Below are positions 35,558-44,357 of a stretch of DNA of 64,000 bases, in pieces. Under the pieces are notes generated by a model. It did not search any database, was not told the origin of the DNA, and saw only the letters and a program-made list of their open reading frames with translations. Both the position numbers and the translations under genes were made by a program. This DNA comes from Hydrogenophaga intermedia (lineage in GTDB: Bacteria > Pseudomonadota > Gammaproteobacteria > Burkholderiales > Burkholderiaceae_C). Positions within the stretch are counted from its first letter, which is position 1. Every line of letters begins with the position of its first letter. The stretch covers positions 62,001 through 126,000 of the forward strand of contig NZ_JAMBNO010000012.1 in assembly GCF_023715105.1 (NCBI RefSeq), given 5' to 3'.

Positions 35558-36849
35558 TCGAAGCGTCGATCGGCTTCCTGGCCGTCTTCCTGCTCGCTGC
35601 GCTGCGCATTCCGCTGGCGGTGGCCATGGTCACCGTGGGCATGGGTGGCCTGGCGCTGCTGCGCGGCTGGCAGCCCGCGCTGGCCAGCACCAGCCAGGTC
35701 ATCTTCGAAACCGGGTTCGCCTACGTGCTCTCGGTGATTCCGCTGTTCGTGTTGATGGGCAACTTCGTGGCGCGCGCCGGCATGGCACGCGAGCTCTACC
35801 AGGCCGCCAACTCGTTCGTGGGACACCGACCGGGCGGCCTGGCGATGGCCAGCATCATTGCCTCGGGCGGCTTCGGCTCGATCTGCGGCTCCTCGATCGC
35901 AACCGCCGCGACCATGACGCGGGTGGCCTACCCCGAGATGAAGCGCCATGGGTACCGCGATTCGCTGGCCACCGGAGCGATTGCATCCGGCGGTACGCTG
36001 GGCATCCTGATTCCACCGTCGACCATCATGGTGATCTACGGAATCATCACCGAAACCGACATCGGCAAGCTGTTCATCGCGGGCATCCTGCCGGGCATCG
36101 TGGCGGTGGTGTGTCTGTGCCTGGCGGTGGTCTTCGTGACCTGGCGTGATCCGCAAGCCGGCCCGGCCGCGGAACGCCAGAGCTGGCCGGAGCGCCTGCG
36201 CGCGCTGCGCAACGTGTGGGGCGTGGGCGTGTTGTTCGCGCTCGTGATCGGTGGCATCTATGGCGGCGTGTTCACGGCCACCGAAGGCGCAGGCGTGGGC
36301 GCGGCTGGCGCCTTCGTGTTCGCCCTGCTGAGGGGCACCCTCACCCCGCGCGTGCTGGTGGAAATCCTTCAGGACAGTGCGCGCACCACCGCCATGCTCT
36401 TCACCATCCTGATCGCGGCGATGGTGTTCACCAGCTTCGTGAACTTCACCAGCATGCCGGGTGACCTGCGGGACTTCATCCTGCAGTTCAGCCCGGAGCC
36501 GATCATGGTGGTGGTGGCGATGATGGTGATCTACGTGCTGTTGGGTCTGGTGATGGAGGAGTTGTCGATGGTGCTGCTCACCATCCCGGTGTTCTTCCCC
36601 ATCATCACCGGACTGGGCTTCGACCCGGTTTGGTTCGGCGTGCTGATCGTCACCGTGATCGAGATCGGCATGATCTCGCCGCCTGTGGGCATGAACCTGT
36701 TCGTCATCAACGCCTTGTTGCCGTCGGTGCCGCTCAACCAGATCTTCCGCGGCGTCTGGCCCTTCGTGGTGGCCGACGTGGCGCGCCTGGCCATCCTGGT
36801 GGCGTTTCCGGCGATCGCCCTCTGGCTGCCCGGCTTCATGACCCGCTGA
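35554..36849 (+). CDS. TRAP transporter large permease subunit DctM (second system)
   Basis: A 431-residue polytopic permease with the family motifs PLFVLMGNFVARAGMARELYQAANSFVG, GGFGSICGSSIATAATMTRVAYPEM and LGILIPPSTIMVIYGIITETDIGKLF. Its 3' end overlaps the convergent mscS-family gene by 14 bases, so both stop codons lie inside the other gene. Substrate unknown. Confidence 0.92.
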   Translation: MIEASIGFLAVFLLAALRIPLAVAMVTVGMGGLALLRGWQPALASTSQVIFETGFAYVLSVIPLFVLMGNFVARAGMARELYQAANSFVGHRPGGLAMASIIASGGFGSICGSSIATAATMTRVAYPEMKRHGYRDSLATGAIASGGTLGILIPPSTIMVIYGIITETDIGKLFIAGILPGIVAVVCLCLAVVFVTWRDPQAGPAAERQSWPERLRALRNVWGVGVLFALVIGGIYGGVFTATEGAGVGAAGAFVFALLRGTLTPRVLVEILQDSARTTAMLFTILIAAMVFTSFVNFTSMPGDLRDFILQFSPEPIMVVVAMMVIYVLLGLVMEELSMVLLTIPVFFPIITGLGFDPVWFGVLIVTVIEIGMISPPVGMNLFVINALLPSVPLNQIFRGVWPFVVADVARLAILVAFPAIALWLPGFMTR

Positions 36850-38161
36850 TCGCCGCGGCGGCCCCCGCCTCGCCTCCCTGCCCGAGCACGTGCACCACGC
36901 GCTGCGGGTAGGGAATCTCCACCGAGTGCGCGCGCAGCGCGGTGAGGATGGCGATGTTGATGGCCGAGCGCAGGGCAAGCTGGCCATTCTCGGGGTCGGC
37001 AATCCAGTAGCCCAATGTGAACTCCAGGCCGTCGGCACCGAAATTGGACAAGGCCACCGAAGGCCCTGGGCTCTTGAGCACGCGCGGCTGCCCATACGCC
37101 GCCTCCAGCAGCAAACGCGTCACGAGCTCCACGTCGCTGTCGTAGGCCACCGACACCACGGTGGACTGCCACACGTTGGGGTCGGCCAGCGAGAGGTTCT
37201 CCACCCGGTTGATGATGAGCAGTTCGTTGGGCACGATGGATTCACGCCCGCTGAGGTTGCGGATCAGCGTGTAGCGGGCGTTGATGTCGGTGATGCGGCC
37301 TTCGAAGTTGTCGACGCGCACGTTGTCGCCAATGCGCACGCTGCGCTCGGCCAGGATGACGAAGCCGCTCACGTAGTTGGACGCGAGCTTCTGCAGGCCG
37401 AAGCCGATACCCACGCCGATGGCCCCGCCCAGCACCGACAGGGCCGTGAGGTCGATGCCGACCGCGGACAGGCCGACGATCAGGCCGATGAACAGCAGCA
37501 GCGCGCGCGTGGCGTTGCTCACCGCCTTGCGCAGCGACAGATCGCTGCCCACGCTCTTGCGCAGCAGTCGCGACTCGATCGCGGAGGAAATCCACAGCGC
37601 CAGGATCAGCACTGCACCCGCGGTGATCAAACCCTCGATCATGGTGCGCAGGCTGATCGTGCTGCTGCCGATCTTCCAGGTGATCTGGTCCATCTCGGCC
37701 AGCACCACGGGCAGCAGGCCGCTCACCCAGAGCACCATGGCACCCCAGGCCACCCACGAGATGGTGCGCTCGAGCACACGCACCCAGGGTTTGTCGTCGA
37801 AAGCCACCTGCAGCACCTTCACGCCCAGGCGGATCACCGCGAGAGACACCAGCACCGGAATGGCCACGTGGAACAGGGCCGCAGGCACGTACTGCGCCAG
37901 CAGGCCGCGCGCCACGTACACCAGCAGCAGCAACACCAGCGGGAACAAGGCGCCGTCGACGATGCGTCGACCGAACATCACCGAGTTCTGGTCGTTCTGC
38001 ATCGACAGCGCGCGGCGCAAGGTGCGGCAAAAGCCCCAGGCCAGCAGCACCGCGAGCACCAGCGCGGCCAGTTCGGCCAGCGAGGCCGGTTGCAACAAAC
38101 CTTGAAGCCACGCGCCCAGGTCGTCGACCGGGCGCGGTGAAACGGACGCAGCGTCGTTCAT
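36836..38161 (-). CDS. MscS-family mechanosensitive channel
   Basis: A 441-residue inner-membrane channel protein. It has about five N-terminal hydrophobic helices. The pore and beta domain read ALSVLGGAIGVGIGFGLQKLASNYVSGFVILAERSVRIGDNVRVDNFEGRITDINARYTLIRN, which is the MscS hallmark. The C-terminal domain follows. It is larger than E. coli MscS and resembles the YbdG/MscM-like group. It follows the deacetylase-family gene by 33 bases on the same strand. Confidence 0.92.
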   Translation of the reverse strand: MNDAASVSPRPVDDLGAWLQGLLQPASLAELAALVLAVLLAWGFCRTLRRALSMQNDQNSVMFGRRIVDGALFPLVLLLLVYVARGLLAQYVPAALFHVAIPVLVSLAVIRLGVKVLQVAFDDKPWVRVLERTISWVAWGAMVLWVSGLLPVVLAEMDQITWKIGSSTISLRTMIEGLITAGAVLILALWISSAIESRLLRKSVGSDLSLRKAVSNATRALLLFIGLIVGLSAVGIDLTALSVLGGAIGVGIGFGLQKLASNYVSGFVILAERSVRIGDNVRVDNFEGRITDINARYTLIRNLSGRESIVPNELLIINRVENLSLADPNVWQSTVVSVAYDSDVELVTRLLLEAAYGQPRVLKSPGPSVALSNFGADGLEFTLGYWIADPENGQLALRSAINIAILTALRAHSVEIPYPQRVVHVLGQGGEAGAAAAISGS

Positions 38162-38194
38162 CGTTACGTGTGAGGAAGCAAGAAGAAACGGGGG

Positions 38195-39148
38195 TCAGAT
38201 CCCGGTGAGCACGCGCAGGTGTGCCTCCACGCTGCGCGCGAGCGCACCCAACGCATAGCCGCCTTCAAGACAGCTCACGATGCGACCCTGCGCATGGCGG
38301 TCGGCCACCGCCTTGATGCGTTCGGTCATCCAGGCATAGTCGGCCTCGACCAGGCCCAGCTGGGCCATGTCGTCCTCGCGGTGGGCGTCGAAACCGGCGC
38401 TGATGAACACCATCTGCGGGCGGTGTTCATCCAGGCGCGGCATCCAGTAGGTATCGATCAACTCGCGGATCGCCATGCCGCGCGTGTAGGCGGGCACCGG
38501 CAGGTTCACCAGATTGGCCGCGGTGGAATGCTCGCAGGCCGGGTAGAAGGGGTGCTGATAGAAGCTGCACATGAGGATGCGCTCGTCGCCGGCGACGATG
38601 TCCTCGGTACCGTTGCCGTGGTGAACGTCGAAGTCGATGACGGCCACGCGTTGCAGGCCGTGGCGTTCCAGCGCGTACTTGGCCGCCACGGCCACGTTGT
38701 TGACGAAACAAAAGCCCATGGCCTGCCTGCGCGTGGCGTGGTGCCCGGGCGGGCGCACGGCGCAGAAGGCGTTGGCCAGTTCACCCGCCATCACCGCGTC
38801 CACGGCGTCAATGGCAGCGCCCGCGGCCAGCAGGATCGCGTCCCAGCTGTGGGGGTTCATGGACGTGTCGGGGTCGACCTGCGCGTGCGAGGGGCCACCG
38901 GCCTGCATGTCCTCGCGCAGGGTCTCGGCCAGGCCGCGCAGCGCCGCCAGGTGCATGCGATCGTGGGCGAGTTCGATGTCGGCCAGGGCTGCCGGCGTGG
39001 CCTCGCGGCGCTCCAGCGCAGCGTCCAGACCGGTGATGAGCAGCCGGTCCTCGATCGCATCGAGCCGTTCGGGGCATTCGGGGTGGCCGGCGCCCATCTC
39101 GTGCTGCCAGCATGCCTTGTGGGTGAAATAACCGGTGGTGTGGGCCAT
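38195..39148 (-). CDS. Histone deacetylase-family amidohydrolase
   Basis: A 317-residue zinc hydrolase of the HDAC/acetoin utilisation/APAH superfamily. Catalytic motifs are VRPPGHHATRRQAMGFCFVNNVAVAA, VIDFDVHHGNGTEDI, FISAGFDAHRED and LEGGY. Bacterial members deacetylate polyamines or other amines; the substrate here is unknown. The start MAHTTGYFTH was chosen; the open frame runs further upstream into moxR. It is divergent from moxR with only about 30 bases between. Confidence 0.9.
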   Translation of the reverse strand: MAHTTGYFTHKACWQHEMGAGHPECPERLDAIEDRLLITGLDAALERREATPAALADIELAHDRMHLAALRGLAETLREDMQAGGPSHAQVDPDTSMNPHSWDAILLAAGAAIDAVDAVMAGELANAFCAVRPPGHHATRRQAMGFCFVNNVAVAAKYALERHGLQRVAVIDFDVHHGNGTEDIVAGDERILMCSFYQHPFYPACEHSTAANLVNLPVPAYTRGMAIRELIDTYWMPRLDEHRPQMVFISAGFDAHREDDMAQLGLVEADYAWMTERIKAVADRHAQGRIVSCLEGGYALGALARSVEAHLRVLTGI

Positions 39149-39178
39149 CTCTGAAACGCGGTGAGAATCGCGGCCAAT

Positions 39179-40111
<933 letters not shown>

Positions 40112-40119
40112 CCGAGCTC

Positions 40120-41157
40120 ATGGCCACATCGCTCGCCCCGCTCGCTTCGCAAGGTGCCGGCAGCGGCTGGCACTGGCGCGCGCCGCTGCGGCCCGTGCGC
40201 CGCCGCGTGCAGGCCTGGTTCCACAGCCGCCTGCGCCGCACGGACACGCTCACGCTCACACAGCGCAATGTCTACATCCTGCCCACCCGAGCGGGCTGGA
40301 TGCTGGCGCTCACGCTGCTCGTGCTGCTGGTGGCCAGCATCAACTTCCAGCTCAACCTGGGCTACCTGCTCACCTTCCTGCTCGCGGGCAGCGCGCTGGT
40401 GGGCATGCACGTGTGTCACAACAACCTGCGCGGCCTCGCGCTGCACCTGCACCCGCCCGAGGCGGTGCACGCCCACCAGGCGGTGGTGCTGGAGGCGCGC
40501 TTCGCCAGCGAACGCCGCCGGCCGCGCCACGGGATCGGCCTGGGCGTGGTGCACGACGACGGCACCCCGCCTGACCTGGCCTGGACAGACGTGCCGGCAC
40601 AAGGCCAGGCGCAGCTGCAGGTGGCTTGGCGCGCGCCCGGGCGCGGCCAGCACAAGCTGCCCACTCTGATCGCGCAGACGCTGTTCCCGCTCGGCACCTT
40701 CCGCGTCTGGGCCTTGTGGCGGCCCGCGGCCACCGCGCTGGTCTACCCCGAACCCGAGGCGCACCCGCCGCCCCTGCCCCCCGGCGAGCCGCAAGGCGGT
40801 GGCGCGGGCAGCGCGCGCGTGCACAGCACGGGCGAGTACGACGGCGTGCGCGCCTACCGCCGCGGCGACCCGATGAAGGCGGTGGTGTGGAAGAAGGCCG
40901 CGCAGGCCTTCGCCGCCGGCCGCAACGAGCTGGTGAGCCGCGACGCCCTCTCGAGCCAACGCCAGCAGCTGTGGCTGGACCTGCAGCAATGCGGCGGCAC
41001 GGACTTCGAGCGACGGATTTCGCGCCTCACCGCCTGGGTGCTCATGGCCGATCGGCTGGGCCTGGACTATGGCCTGCGCCTGCCCGGCCGCGAGATCGCT
41101 CCCGACCAGGGCCCGGCACACCGGGCGCGCTGCCTGGAGGCACTGGCGCTGTGCTGA
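40120..41157 (+). CDS. DUF58 domain-containing protein
   Basis: A 345-residue protein with two N-terminal hydrophobic helices (about 58-98) and a C-terminal DUF58 von Willebrand factor A-like region marked by STGEYDGVRAYRRGDPMKAVVWKKAAQ. It follows moxR by eight bases. Such proteins are thought to work with the MoxR ATPase. Its stop codon overlaps the GTG start of the next gene. Confidence 0.9.
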   Translation: MATSLAPLASQGAGSGWHWRAPLRPVRRRVQAWFHSRLRRTDTLTLTQRNVYILPTRAGWMLALTLLVLLVASINFQLNLGYLLTFLLAGSALVGMHVCHNNLRGLALHLHPPEAVHAHQAVVLEARFASERRRPRHGIGLGVVHDDGTPPDLAWTDVPAQGQAQLQVAWRAPGRGQHKLPTLIAQTLFPLGTFRVWALWRPAATALVYPEPEAHPPPLPPGEPQGGGAGSARVHSTGEYDGVRAYRRGDPMKAVVWKKAAQAFAAGRNELVSRDALSSQRQQLWLDLQQCGGTDFERRISRLTAWVLMADRLGLDYGLRLPGREIAPDQGPAHRARCLEALALC

Positions 41158-43181
41158 CGAACGCCCTCCCCTCGCGCGGCGTGGTCCTTTTGCCGAGGGA
41201 CACGCGCGATACCCTGTTTCTGCTCGCTGTGATCGCCTGGGTGGTGGCGCTGCAGGCTGCGCACATACCGCCCTGGACCACCGCGCTCACCGGCGCCGTG
41301 CTGGCCTGGCGTGCCTGGCTGGCGCTCAAGGCGCAACCGCTGCCAGGTTGGCCCTGGCGCGCGGGCCTGCTGGTGATCGCGCTCGCAGGCACCTGGCTGA
41401 CCCACGGCACGCTGCTCGGCCAGCACGCGGGCGTCACGCTGGTGGTGGTGCTGCTGGCGCTCAAGACGCTGGAGTTGCGCGCGCGGCGCGACGCCTTCGT
41501 GGTGTTCTTCCTGGGCTTCTTCGCGCTGCTCACGCACTTCTTTTATTCACAAACCCTGCTCACGGCCGCGGGTATCCTGGTTGCGCTGCTCGGGCTGCTC
41601 ACGGCGGTCGTCAACGCCCACATGCCGGTGGGCCGGCCCTCGCTGGCGCAGGCGGCCCGCATTGCCGGCGGCATGGCCTTGCTGGGTGCGCCGATCATGC
41701 TGGCGTTGTTCCTGCTGTTTCCGCGCATGGCGCCGCTGTGGGGCGTGCCGAACGACGGCATGGGCACCAGCGGCCTGTCGGAGGAAATGCGCGTGGGCGA
41801 CATTGCCGAACTCGCGCTGGACGACAGCATCGCGCTGCGCGTGCGCTTCGACGGCCGCCCGCCGCCCTCAGGCCTGATCTATTTCCGTGGCCCGGTGCTC
41901 AGCCAGTTCGACGGCCGCCAGTGGCAACCGCTCGAATCGGGCTTTCCCGGCAACCTGCGCCTGCGCAGCGAGCTGCGCCCTGGCGGCGAACCGGTGAGCT
42001 ACGAGGTGACGATGGAGCCGAACAGACGCCGCTGGCTGTTCGTGCTGGAGGCCGCCACCACCGCCCCCGAGCTGCCGGGAAACCGGGTGCGCATGACCGA
42101 CGAACTCCAGTGGGTCACCCAACGCCCCATCGGTTCTCTGGTGCGCTATCGCGCGCAAAGCCACCTGGATTTCGGCCACGGCCCACTGCAGACCAGCCTG
42201 GGCCTGCAAGATCACCTTCAACTGCCGCCCGGCTTCAACCCACGCACGATGGCACTGGCGCAGGAACTGCGGCGCACGCACGGTGCCGGGCCCGAACACG
42301 CGCGTGCGCTGGTGGACGCGGCGCTCGATCGCCTGCGCACCGGCGGCTACGTCTACACGCTGGAGCCGGGCGTGTACGGCCAGCACACGGCCGACGAGTT
42401 CTGGTTCGACCGCAAGCGTGGCTTCTGCGAACACATCGCCAGCGCCTTTGTCGTGCTCATGCGCGCCATGGATATTCCGGCCCGCGTGGTCACCGGCTAC
42501 CAGGGCGGCGAGATGAACGGCGTCGACGGTTACTGGACGGTGCGCCAGCGCGATGCACACGCGTGGACGGAGGTCTGGCTGCAGGGTGAAGGCTGGGTGC
42601 GCGTGGACCCGACCGGCGCCGTGTTCCCGGGCCGCGTGGGCTCGGTGCTGCGGCTGCAGGCGCCGACGGGCGCGGTGGCGGGCGTGCTGCAGGCCGCCAT
42701 CAGCCCGAACCTGATGGCGCTGCTGCGCGCCAACTGGGAAGCGCTCAACAACGTGTGGAACCAGTGGGTGCTCAACTACACGCAGGACAGCCAGTTCAAC
42801 CTGCTCCGCTCGCTGGGCGTGGCCTCGCCGAGCTGGCAGGACCTGGCGCTGGTGCTGCTCGCCGTGGTGGTGGCCGTGAGCCTGGCCGGTGCCGCCTGGG
42901 CACTGTGGGAGCGCCAGCGGCACGACCCCTGGATTCGCCTGCTGCGGGGTGCGCGCAAGCGGCTGCGCGCGCTGGGTGTGATCAGCAGCGAACGCACGCC
43001 GCCACGAGAACTGGCCCAGCAGCTGCGCACGCGCTTCGCTGCCGACCCAGCTGCCCAGGCCCTGGCCCACTGGCTGCTTCGCCTGGAGGCGCAGCGCTAC
43101 GCGCCGCACAGCCCGCTCACCCTGGCCGAGCTGCGGCGCGACTACCGCCGACTGGCCTGGCCCACGCGCCGCGCAACGTGA
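41151..43181 (+). CDS. Transglutaminase TgpA-type membrane protein (DUF3488)
   Basis: A 676-residue membrane protein. The N-terminal DUF3488 domain has about five or six helices, the middle a periplasmic transglutaminase-like domain with Cys426 (GFCEHIASAFVVLMRAMDIPARVV), His470 (DAHAWTEVWL) and Asp486, and one helix and a DUF4129-like tail follow. The start is a GTG at 41151 that overlaps the stop of the DUF58 gene by seven bases. Related TgpA is an essential protein in Pseudomonas aeruginosa. Confidence 0.9.
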   Translation: MLTNALPSRGVVLLPRDTRDTLFLLAVIAWVVALQAAHIPPWTTALTGAVLAWRAWLALKAQPLPGWPWRAGLLVIALAGTWLTHGTLLGQHAGVTLVVVLLALKTLELRARRDAFVVFFLGFFALLTHFFYSQTLLTAAGILVALLGLLTAVVNAHMPVGRPSLAQAARIAGGMALLGAPIMLALFLLFPRMAPLWGVPNDGMGTSGLSEEMRVGDIAELALDDSIALRVRFDGRPPPSGLIYFRGPVLSQFDGRQWQPLESGFPGNLRLRSELRPGGEPVSYEVTMEPNRRRWLFVLEAATTAPELPGNRVRMTDELQWVTQRPIGSLVRYRAQSHLDFGHGPLQTSLGLQDHLQLPPGFNPRTMALAQELRRTHGAGPEHARALVDAALDRLRTGGYVYTLEPGVYGQHTADEFWFDRKRGFCEHIASAFVVLMRAMDIPARVVTGYQGGEMNGVDGYWTVRQRDAHAWTEVWLQGEGWVRVDPTGAVFPGRVGSVLRLQAPTGAVAGVLQAAISPNLMALLRANWEALNNVWNQWVLNYTQDSQFNLLRSLGVASPSWQDLALVLLAVVVAVSLAGAAWALWERQRHDPWIRLLRGARKRLRALGVISSERTPPRELAQQLRTRFAADPAAQALAHWLLRLEAQRYAPHSPLTLAELRRDYRRLAWPTRRAT

Positions 43182-44266
43182 TGAAATCGGGGGCGATGAA
43201 ACGCCGCCCGCTCTCGCTCGCCCTGCTCTTGCTCGCTCTTTCGCCGTCGCTGGCCTTGTCGCAGGGCAGCCCCGCCAAGCGCCGCCCTGCCCGCGCCGCG
43301 CAAGACACCTTCTACCGCGACCACGCAGCCGCCATGGCCTTCGCCGACGACCTGGCGCAGCGCCGCGGCCTCGACCCGGCCTGGGTGCGCGAGCAGATCG
43401 GCCGCGCGCGCCGCCTGGAGGCGTCCATTCGCGGCGTCACCCCGCCGCCCGTCGGCATGCCCAAGAACTGGGCCGCTTACCGATCGCGCTTCATCGAACC
43501 GGTGCGCCTGGCCGCGGGCCAGCGCTTCTGGCAGGAACACCGCGAGGCGCTGACGCGCGCCGAGGCCGAATACGGCGTACCGGCCAGCCTGATCGTCGGC
43601 GTCATCGGCGTGGAAACGCTCTACGGCCGCCACACCGGCAATCACAAAGTGATGGACGCGCTCAGCACGCTGGCCTTCGATTTCCCCGCCGTGCACCCGC
43701 GCGCGGCCGCGCGCAGCGCCTTCTTCCGCGACGAACTGGAGCAGTTGCTCAGCCTTGCGCAGCGCACCGGCATCGACCCGCACACGCTGCTGGGCAGCTT
43801 CGCCGGCGCCATGGGCTGGCCACAGTTCATGCCCAGCAGCTGGGTGAAGTACGCGATCGACTTTGACGGCGACAGCAAGGTGGATCTCTTCAACAGCCCC
43901 ACCGACGTGATCGGCTCGGTGGCCAACTACTTCAAGGCCTTCGGCTGGCAAAGCGGCCAGCCCACGCACTACCCGGTGCGCTTCGACGACAGCCGGCTCG
44001 ACCTGGACACCCTGCTCGCGCCCGACATCCTGCCCAGCTTCAGCGTCGAGAGCTTCCTTGCCAGGGGTGCCGTGCTTGAAGGCGAGGCCCTGCAACACAG
44101 CGGCAAGCTCGCCCTGGTGGAACTGGAGAACGCCGATGCGCCCTCCACCTACGTGGCCGGTACCGAGAACTTCTACGTCGTGACGCGCTACAACTGGAGC
44201 AGTTACTACGCGATGGCGGTGATTGAGCTGGGTGAAGCGGTGAAGGTGCTGATCAAGGGCTCTTGA
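43181..44266 (+). CDS. mltB: Membrane-bound lytic murein transglycosylase B
   Basis: A 361-residue enzyme that cleaves peptidoglycan between MurNAc and GlcNAc. The catalytic glutamate is Glu145 in GVIGVETLYGRHTGN. Other family motifs are FAGAMGWPQFMPSSWVKYAIDFDGDSKVDLFNSPTDVIGSVANYF. The signal peptide lacks a clear lipobox Cys, so it may be soluble. The ATG at 43181 overlaps the preceding stop (TGATG), but the ATG at 43196 after GGGGG is also possible. It joins the moxR operon at its end. Confidence 0.93.
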   Translation: MKSGAMKRRPLSLALLLLALSPSLALSQGSPAKRRPARAAQDTFYRDHAAAMAFADDLAQRRGLDPAWVREQIGRARRLEASIRGVTPPPVGMPKNWAAYRSRFIEPVRLAAGQRFWQEHREALTRAEAEYGVPASLIVGVIGVETLYGRHTGNHKVMDALSTLAFDFPAVHPRAAARSAFFRDELEQLLSLAQRTGIDPHTLLGSFAGAMGWPQFMPSSWVKYAIDFDGDSKVDLFNSPTDVIGSVANYFKAFGWQSGQPTHYPVRFDDSRLDLDTLLAPDILPSFSVESFLARGAVLEGEALQHSGKLALVELENADAPSTYVAGTENFYVVTRYNWSSYYAMAVIELGEAVKVLIKGS

Positions 44267-44357
44267 GCACTGCGTCACGCGCGGCCTTCGTTGCGGGCAA
44301 GTCGATGACCATGAGATGGCCAAGCGGCCTGGAACCTTCGTTTCGAGCAGGTGACTC

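Noticed and set aside
43181..44266. Reading the MltB gene as part of the following effector unit
   Set aside because: It is a standard MltB with intact catalytic Glu and belongs by spacing to the moxR operon; 91 bases separate it from the effector.
44287..44345. TTCG repeats upstream of the first putative effector, considered as an HrpB/HrpX (hrp-II or PIP) box
   Set aside because: The TTCG units start at 44287, 44337 and 44342. None is separated by the 15-16 bases needed for the box. None was found upstream of 52723 either.
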